Origin: Rhodosorus marinus
Lineage: Eukaryota; Rhodophyta; Stylonematophyceae; Stylonematales; Stylonemataceae
DNA: 64,000 nucleotides
Assembly: GCA_029953675.1 (NCBI GenBank)
Contig: JAMWBK010000001.1
Location: forward strand, 1,835,001-1,899,000
Reading direction: 5' to 3'
The notes beneath the pieces are model-generated. The model saw nothing but the letters and a program-made list of their open reading frames with translations. It searched no databases and was not told where the DNA came from. The position numbers were made by a program, and so were the translations under genes. This document shows, in pieces, positions 56,811 to 64,000 of this stretch. Position 1 is the stretch's first letter. Every line of letters starts with the position of its first letter.

Positions 56811-57389
56811 TCAAATAAAGTATTTCGCAAGAGCTTGGAATTCACGTGCTGAACCTTTCCAACCAGGAGCGGGCAAGAGCTTGTTCTTCTCCATAACGAA
56901 GTTTTTCGACTCCACCGGGTCGCCCTCTCCATCCTTCACATGTGCATTGATCACCTCAGAGACATCTGCAGTACCCACCGCTACTTCGTAAGAGTTGAAC
57001 AACAAATAAGTTTCCTGGTCCCCAGCACGATAGATTGTGCACTCGATCTCCTGAGTTTCAGGGTTGGCAGAAATTTTGCCAAACCACGACTAGACAAATC
57101 ACGAAACGGAATAAGGCATGTCAGTTCTCCTGATCCGCTTCTACGCTTCCGAACCTCTTCCAGGATCAGCATGCGGATAATCAAACGGCGCACATACCTC
57201 GGTCGTCGCACCATAAACGTCAAACTTAAAAACGCAAGTAGAATCTGGGATCGGCGGGGTGTCCAACGGAATAATCGCTTCCCCTCCCTCACCTCCAGGA
57301 ACAATCACGAATCTAACCGTGTTCGTCTTCCCGAACGTTGATCTCAACAAGGAGATCAAACATATCACAAACACCACGCGACTGATCAT
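56811..57389 (-). CDS. MYDGF: MYDGF (UPF0556/C19orf10) family secretory-pathway protein
   Basis: Two exons, 57198-57389 and 56811-57089, phase 0, 108-nt intron, 156 residues. Signal peptide MISRVVFVICLISLLRSTFG, then TVRFVIVPGG, the conserved CVFKFDVYGATTE, SWFGKISANPETQEIECTI, YLLFNSYEVAVG and KNFVMEKNKLLP, ending before an FQALAKY segment. The order and spacing match the animal family: V.PGG, CxFxYxxxGGTxExW, CTIxR, YLYF, an EFEV-like strand. In animals it is an ER/Golgi-resident, partly secreted factor. Two cysteines at the family positions suggest the same beta-sandwich fold. The ER retention tail of the human protein is not present here. The start ATG at 57389 was chosen to begin the signal peptide. 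Confidence 0.8.
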
Positions 57390-57476
57390 CGCCACTTCAA
57401 ACGAATACACAAAACAAAACAAAAAGGTGATACAGTGGTAATGAAAAAAATACGACGACGTAGGTGTTCACCCTTC

Positions 57477-57731
57477 TCACGCGACACTGAACTCCCCAAA
57501 ACGACACAACAACCCCCCGTTCCCAACCACCTCGAACTCGTTCTCCCAAGTGAAGAGAGCCTCACGCCAGTACGTCACCACACTAAGCAACACACCTGAT
57601 GACCACGCAAGGACAGAGGTAAACCTTTCTAATGCCTTCCCGATCGGATTGTTACCGGTCACATCTGGTATAGAAGGGGCACCGGTCGACGTTTCGAAAC
57701 CCGAGAGTAACCTGAACACTTTTGGATTCAT
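57477..57731 (-). CDS. Hypothetical 84-residue protein
   Basis: ATG at 57731 opens MNPKVFRLLSGFETSTG, followed by an amphipathic-hydrophobic stretch FTSVLAWSSGVLLSVVTYW and a short tail ending FGEFSVA. One predicted membrane-associated helix. It sits 87 bases upstream of the MYDGF start in the same orientation. The opposite strand is also open, so this is a weak call. Confidence 0.35.
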   Translation of the reverse strand: MNPKVFRLLSGFETSTGAPSIPDVTGNNPIGKALERFTSVLAWSSGVLLSVVTYWREALFTWENEFEVVGNGGLLCRFGEFSVA

Positions 57732-57964
57732 AGAGAGCTGGAGTGGTGAGGACGCTGCAGCCCCTTCTGAATATCTGTGCTCACACAAAGCCAACTTCAC
57801 ACAGGAATCGAATCCAAGTGGAGAGTAGCACGGTCATGGACGAGAGAGATCGGGCGAAAGGGGCCTGAAGACGAGTCTAACGATTACAAAGTTTTGTTTG
57901 ATATGGCGGTGGTGGGGATGTTCGCGGAGTATAACTGGACAGCTGTGCAATAGATTCGACAGCT

Positions 57965-59447
<1,483 letters not shown>

Positions 59448-59626
59448 GCCGCCGGTGCGGATTGTTTCATGAAGGAGAGTGACCTCATGTAGACGGAGTT
59501 TGTGACTCAAAGGACCTGTACATAGAGTTTGCTTGCTTCCTCCTGTGAACGGCAGGGTTATAATCCTTGAGAACTTTTATGGTGTTCTCGTTCCTCCCAG
59601 TAGTTTGCTGACAGAATCTTGTCGGG

Positions 59627-60259
59627 ATGGCCAGGACAAGATTCTCTGGTCCTGCTCTCCTCACACTACTGCTCTGCTGTGAGCAGAGCAGTGAGCAGAG
59701 CAGTGAGCAGTTCGTTGTTGGCGAAGAGAGCTGTGAATCGTTAGCGTCTTGTATACTTTTTCGGTGGCCTTTAGTAGGTGCGGGATCTTCTAGAAAGGAC
59801 TTGCGACTGTGGATTATAGTGCTGTACATGATTAAATGTTGTTCATACTGAGTAAGAGCCAGTCCTTGTCAAAGGCGTTTCATTCCTGCAGATGTCGACG
59901 AAGGTCATTGGTGTGTTGGATTTCCTAACCCTCCATCCGAATCACCAGAGCAGTGTAGCTTTCAGATTGAGGTCTGCGATCCACTTTCAGGCTTTTTCCC
60001 CACTGCAAAGTTACACGTGTGCTTTTCCGGACCTTCTCCAGTCAACGCCCAAACTCTCCGTTTCAGGTCGTATGGTTCTAATCTGGATGGACTTGTCCAG
60101 GCAACATTCCTCAGCGCAAACCTGCGCACTACTTCAAACGCTGTGATCGAACCATTGAACAACACTTCGGAATGGATGAGAACGACTTTCGATTCCGTCC
60201 CTGTCCCCTTCACACTCGAAGGATGTGTAGCTTGCGTCGTCGGGTACTTCTACTATTAG
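59627..60259 (+). CDS. Small secreted Cys-containing protein
   Basis: Exons 59627-59777 and 59892-60259, phase 1, 114-nt intron, 172 residues. Signal peptide MARTRFSGPALLTLLLCC followed by an EQSSEQSSEQ tract coded by a 12-nt tandem repeat. The mature part has six or more cysteines (EESCES, SCILF, HWCVGF, EQCSF, EVCDP, HVCFSG, EGCVACV) suggesting disulphides, plus an Asn-X-Thr site (LNNTSEW). The last 73 residues from NAQTLRFRSYGSNLDG onward are duplicated in tandem just after the stop. The family is not recognised. The exon-1 donor (GTAG before GTGCGG) was chosen by phase. Confidence 0.65.
59668..59715. repeat. 12-nt tandem repeat forming an 11-bp hairpin
   Basis: Units of GAGCAGAGCAGT from about 59681. 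The first unit pairs perfectly with ACTGCTCTGCT (59668-59678) around a 3-nt loop. It lies inside the signal-peptide exon. Confidence 0.85.
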
Positions 60260-60554
60260 TCGGCTTTGGAATTCGATGGGGTTTCGTGTTCGTTCCAGTC
60301 AACGCCCAAACTCTCCGTTTCAGGTCGTATGGTTCTAATCTGGATGGACTTGTCCAGACAACATTCCTCAGCGCAAACCTGCGCACTACTTCAAACGCTG
60401 TGATCGAACCATTGAACAACACTTCGGAATGGATGAGAACGACTTTCGATTCCGTCCCTTTCCACTTCACACTCGAAGGATATGTAGCTTGCGTCGTCGG
60501 GTACTTCTACCATTAGTCGGCTTTGGAATTCGATGGGGTTTCGTGTTCGTTCCG
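60041..60554. repeat. Near-identical 257-bp tandem duplication
   Basis: Copy 1 60041-60297, copy 2 60298-60554, only about six mismatches. The unit starts with GTCAACGCCCAAACTC and ends GTTTCGTGTTCGTTCCA-like. It contains the end of the secreted-protein reading frame, its TAG stop and 38 bases beyond. Copy 2 keeps the frame open up to its own TAG at 60514-60516. Confidence 0.95.
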
Positions 60555-60691
60555 ATCTTGTCGATAGGTTGATTGCTCTGGCGACGTCGTTGTCGAGTTT
60601 ATGAGCCAATGTTGAAATGGACGAGGTGGGTTGATGGTTGCAGTGCGTCCTAGAGACGCGTGTGTTGATGCTTTTGGCTGCGTGAGGAAAG

Positions 60692-61957
60692 ATGGATGAA
60701 CAGGGTGACGCTGATCAGGACGAATTGAGGAAAGAGTTTGAAGCATGGAAAGAGCAGATTGGAAGGGAAGATGAGATGTTAATGAAAGCTGAGGCTGAAG
60801 ATGAAGACAGGAAGTCGAAGGAGAAGAGCGTGAACAAGAGTAATCCTGCCGTTTTGATTGAAGATGTACAGAGTGCCGAGGCAAGGGAGCGTGGAAATGG
60901 TCTCTTTGGGGAAGGAAAGTTTGAGGTGGCAGTTCAGTGGTACGATGCGGCTGTTCAAGGAGCGGGATCGGAAACGGACAGAGCGATCGCGATGAACAAC
61001 CGGAGTTTGGCAAAGCTGAAGCTGGGCGACGCACATGGTGCAGCCGCGGATGCAAAGGAGGTTCTTTCGTACGGAACGCTCGATCCACAACTGCAGCAAA
61101 AGGCGTCTTTCAGGTTGAAGGCAGCTCAAGAGCTCCTCGAGATGGGAGAGGATGCACTGCGGGAGAAGGGAAACGCGGCCTTCAAGCAGGGGAATATGGT
61201 AGCCGCGAGGAATCTTCTCACATCGTCCATAGAGAAATTGGGGGATAGTCTTGCGCTCGGTCTTAGCAATCGCTCGTTAGTAAACCTGAAGCTTAAGGAC
61301 TATGCTGCAGCAGAGAAGGATGCCTTAGACGCGCTGCGCCTGGAACTGCCGGACCAAGTCCGAAAGAAGGTACTCTATAGACAGGCGACTGCCGTAGCCA
61401 ACCAGGGAAGATTTCAAGAGGCCGTCGGTCTACTCGAGCATATGATTTCCGAGTATCCGGACTCGACAGAAGCTCAATCGGACCTGAAAACCGTCAAATC
61501 CAAGCTAGGGTCCGGCCGAAAGGAACCGCAAGCTGAGGGGTTCCCTGCGACAGGCCTACAGTTTCCCACAGAGGTTCCTAGCGAGGCTCCTTCAAGCTTT
61601 TACCAGTTTGAGTTGCTTTGGAGAAACTTCGCACGGAAGGGCGCCGAAGGCCACAAGCTCAGCCTATTGAAGCAAATAAGCCCGGAAAAACTCCCGCAGT
61701 TGTTTGGTGAGAGCCTCAGCCCCGAGTTCGTAGAGGACATGGCCAGAGTTCTGACACGAACGGAAGAAGAAGATCACGAATGGCTTATGGATGCCCTGGA
61801 ACAGCTCGCCAAAACTCGACGGTTTGACCTGGTGCTTCTGAGCTCGCCCGGAGCAAAAGCATCTTTCAGCAAGCTGTTTGACCGCCTCTCAAGCGAGGTG
61901 AAGGACCAGCCCTCAGATTGGGAAAGAACCAGCTCCCTTAGGAGAATCTATTTGTAA
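60692..61957 (+). CDS. RPAP3: RPAP3, R2TP co-chaperone TPR protein
   Basis: Scaffold of the R2TP/HSP90 complex that assembles RNA polymerase II, snoRNPs and PIKK kinases; relatives also help dynein-arm assembly. Intronless, 421 residues from the ATG at 60692. Acidic coil 1-60, then TPR array 1 (about 62-150: ARERGNGLFGEGKFEVAVQW, NNRSLAKLKLGDAHGA) and TPR array 2 (about 153-270: REKGNAAFKQGNMVAARNLL, SNRSLVNLKLKDYAAAEKDA). The C-terminal domain is the RPAP3_C fold (about 308-400: SSFYQFELLWRNF, YxxLKQISPEKLPQLFG-like, SPEFVEDMARVL). Two TPR arrays plus this domain separate it from other TPR co-chaperones. Shorter than human RPAP3, mainly in linkers. Confidence 0.85.
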   Translation: MDEQGDADQDELRKEFEAWKEQIGREDEMLMKAEAEDEDRKSKEKSVNKSNPAVLIEDVQSAEARERGNGLFGEGKFEVAVQWYDAAVQGAGSETDRAIAMNNRSLAKLKLGDAHGAAADAKEVLSYGTLDPQLQQKASFRLKAAQELLEMGEDALREKGNAAFKQGNMVAARNLLTSSIEKLGDSLALGLSNRSLVNLKLKDYAAAEKDALDALRLELPDQVRKKVLYRQATAVANQGRFQEAVGLLEHMISEYPDSTEAQSDLKTVKSKLGSGRKEPQAEGFPATGLQFPTEVPSEAPSSFYQFELLWRNFARKGAEGHKLSLLKQISPEKLPQLFGESLSPEFVEDMARVLTRTEEEDHEWLMDALEQLAKTRRFDLVLLSSPGAKASFSKLFDRLSSEVKDQPSDWERTSSLRRIYL

Positions 61958-63151
61958 AACGTCGCGGGCGTACAATTTCGGCACGACCGACCTTCAAGAA
62001 CAGAGGCCAGAAGGACCTGGTAGGACTTGCACAAAAAAGGAAGAGGCGAACGCCCAAACCTGTATCGTAGGATTCTATGAACACCTATTTTCAAGCACGC
62101 GACGGCTTCAACGGTATCCAAAGTTGGTCTTCGCACACCATCGGTTACCAAGCTGTCCACTTTTCGTTCCGACTGGGAAACTAGAATGGGCGTGAACGAG
62201 ATACTCTGTATGCGGCAAGACAGAGGAGTGCGAGACTGACATCGAAGTGTTGGCCTCCTCAACGGAACGAGGAAGGCTTCACAGAGCGAAAAACGCCACC
62301 CACAGAATCAGAAAGGACTGAGTCCTTGAATTCGTTCTACAAGCACGTCTTGCCCATGCTTGCGCCATGAACTCAGCCCAACGACCACCGAAGGAGACGC
62401 AATGCTTAGCTTTTCTTCGAATATCAGAATCTCTGGAATTTTAACCGTTCGATCGGAATACACTAAAAACAGTAACAAAACTAAAAATCCTGATTCGACT
62501 TGATGCTGTGATCTGTCCCAACGCTGGTAACTGCAATTTACGCATCCACAGGCTCTCTTTCCTAGGACACCCAGCCTGGATCATTATCATTTCAAGGAGA
62601 CCACACGCTACAGTGGTTTACTACCAGTCATCCAACGAGACCATCATCAACCTACGTGCTGTCCAAATGACATTACAAACCAAACCATTTTTCGAGTTCG
62701 ATTGCGACACCAACAAGAACCCCATCAAATTTCAACGCATTTTAACATCTACAGTTCTTATTTAAAAATGAAGTTTTTTCAAGAAAGTCATCAATGCTTT
62801 TGCACATCCAGGATTGATTAGTTTCAAAGGAAATAGATATGAAACAAAATACCATGGAAAATATTGAGAATATTATTCCACATTTTGCCGGTGTCAAATT
62901 TTATATGATAAATATTATCTAAAACGAGCTTGTTTCATGTTCATGATAAAATTTATGAAAAAGCTATTGCGTGCTGATTTTCATTTTTTTTCTCAACTGT
63001 CAGCCGGAAATATTGTTTCTGTTGATGTACCCCTTGCTTACACCTATATCAAAAACAATAATTCATATATTATTGTTATTATTTAAAGTATATGGTATTC
63101 GTTGGAGTGGTTGAGGGGGTGCACGAAGGTGCTGTTCTTGATCTGTTGCTG

Positions 63152-63175
63152 TCGCGCGAGTAAGGGCTCGCGCGA
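63152..63175. repeat. Perfect hairpin, 9-bp stem, 6-nt loop
   Basis: TCGCGCGAG (63152-63160), TAAGGG, CTCGCGCGA (63167-63175). It overlaps the start of the 24-nt repeat copy. Confidence 0.85.
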
Positions 63176-63189
63176 GCTCTTTGGTAGTG
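63166..63189 (+). repeat. 24-nt repeat, copy 1
   Basis: Begins GCTCGCGCGAGCTCTT and ends GGTAGTG. It matches 63977-64000 with two mismatches. Confidence 0.8.
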
Positions 63190-63372
63190 GGCAACGACAG
63201 GGACGAGAAGCCGCTGGGCAGGATCTTCGCTACAAGAGCCAATTCCCGTCGTCTAGTTTTTGGTATAAACAGGATCGAGTTACCCCCTTGATCACTGCCT
63301 CGCACGTGCGATTAAGTCATCCGAGGTAAGGACTATCTGCTCTTTTTGCTGATCTGGTAGTGGTTTTGGAGA

Positions 63373-63660
63373 ATGTTCAACAGATATGATCCAGAGAACA
63401 ACGAGTGGGTTGAGAGTGAGAGGAGGTACCAGGAGGAATTGAGGCGGGCGTACAGGGAGGACAGCTGGGCTGAGAGCGACGGCTATAGGAGGTCGAGCTA
63501 CAATTCTCGACGTCACGGGGCACCGGGGTTCTGGAGACGGAACCGAAACGCCTTGTTTCTTGGAGTGGGAGGAGCACTCGTGTTTGGAGTCCCGGGAGCA
63601 GTGGTAGGCACGTTTTATGGTGTCTACAGCGACAAGAAGAGGAACTACAATTCCTACTGA
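63373..63660 (+). CDS. Small glycine-zipper membrane protein
   Basis: 95 residues in one exon. The first 56 are highly charged and aromatic with Arg/Glu/Tyr (MFNRYDPENNEWVESERRYQ). Then RNALFLGVGGALVFGVPGAV leads a single Gly-rich hydrophobic helix (about 57-82), and a basic tail ends RNYNSY. Gly every 3-4 positions in the helix suggests packing in a membrane oligomer. The family is not recognised. The frame is open 9 codons upstream of the ATG only. Confidence 0.6.
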   Translation: MFNRYDPENNEWVESERRYQEELRRAYREDSWAESDGYRRSSYNSRRHGAPGFWRRNRNALFLGVGGALVFGVPGAVVGTFYGVYSDKKRNYNSY

Positions 63661-64000
63661 CGCGGAAGATCGAGCTCGAATGAACACGATGCTACGAGTA
63701 TTCCGATAGTGTTTGCAAAATTAGTATTTTCAGATTTTTCTTCAACAGTAAACCGCATTACACGTCATTCGTGAACTGTAGCGGGGTAGGATGTTCTGTC
63801 TGTGTCTTCCCACACACTCCAGTGCTTTAAAATAGCAGTGGCGCACTCTAGCACTGAGAAAGCCAATCTCAAGAAGAGCCATATTCACGCTTTTTGTTAG
63901 TACCTACGAAGGACAGGGAGGTGGACGGGAAGATGGATAGCGCTGTGTTTGGTTGTTATCAAGCAAATCTGGAAGAGCTCGTGCGAGCTCTTGGGTAGTG
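63661..64000. other. 3' flank and right edge
   Basis: No frame of note. The window ends inside a second copy of the 24-nt repeat (63977-64000), probably at the 5' side of another gene. Confidence 0.5.
63977..64000 (+). repeat. 24-nt repeat, copy 2 (touches window edge)
   Basis: Begins GCTCGTGCGAGCTCTT and ends GGTAGTG. It may extend beyond the window. Confidence 0.75.

Larger units (their letters stand above)
61958..63372. other. Intergenic, AT-rich in the second half
   Basis: 1.4 kb. No supported frame. A hairpin and one copy of a 24-nt repeat lie at 63152-63189, near the downstream small gene. Confidence 0.55.

Noticed and set aside
57550-57828. 92-codon plus frame
   Set aside because: Overlaps the weak minus-strand hypothetical and has no motif; at most one of the two can be real.

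Overview
This is a nuclear genome window from a microbial eukaryote. The genes carry GT-AG introns of about 61 to 160 nt, and the products are typical eukaryotic ones: MCM3, SAS-6, EF-1alpha, NOG1, LAS1, presenilin, exocyst, RPAP3. There is no operon structure. About half of the genes have no intron or only one. Gene-rich islands of balanced composition alternate with AT-rich intergenic stretches of 0.5 to 3.5 kb. The lineage cannot be fixed from sequence alone. A CCT-domain protein, a plant-like Exo84, a COX5C/COX6C-like subunit, a K+-dependent-type H+-pyrophosphatase and a cyanobacterial-looking cupin would fit an alga or an algal relative. A full SAS-6 gene points to a lineage that has, or recently had, centrioles or flagella.

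Left part (1-21 kb): MCM3 (3' end cut by the window edge), SAS-6, a secreted 239-residue protein, a very long membrane H+-pyrophosphatase and EF-1alpha lie on the minus strand. NOG1 and LAS1 (ribosome biogenesis) follow on the plus strand. LAS1 converges on a PDSS2-like prenyl-synthase subunit with a single base between the two stop codons.

Middle part (21-42 kb): a repeat- and hairpin-rich spacer comes first, then presenilin, a CCT-domain protein, an Exo84-like exocyst subunit (minus), an aldehyde dehydrogenase (minus), an intronless DUF2828/vWA protein, a J-domain protein and an unrecognised acidic membrane protein.

Right part (42-64 kb): a tiny COX5C/COX6C-like gene, an M17 leucyl aminopeptidase, a membrane-anchored cupin, a decayed partial copy of a DEAD-box helicase gene, a double-CBM48 protein, a MYDGF homologue, the intact DEAD-box (DEFD) helicase, a small secreted Cys-containing protein whose last exon is duplicated in tandem, RPAP3 and a small glycine-rich membrane protein.

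The most unusual non-coding signal is a set of perfect inverted repeats with unrelated arms (8-22 bp stems, mostly 3-7 nt loops) scattered through the spacers, three of them within 300 bp at 21.9-22.2 kb. Several repeats also show recent local duplication. All gene models were built by hand from reading frames, splice consensus and exon phase. No alignment or expression data were available.
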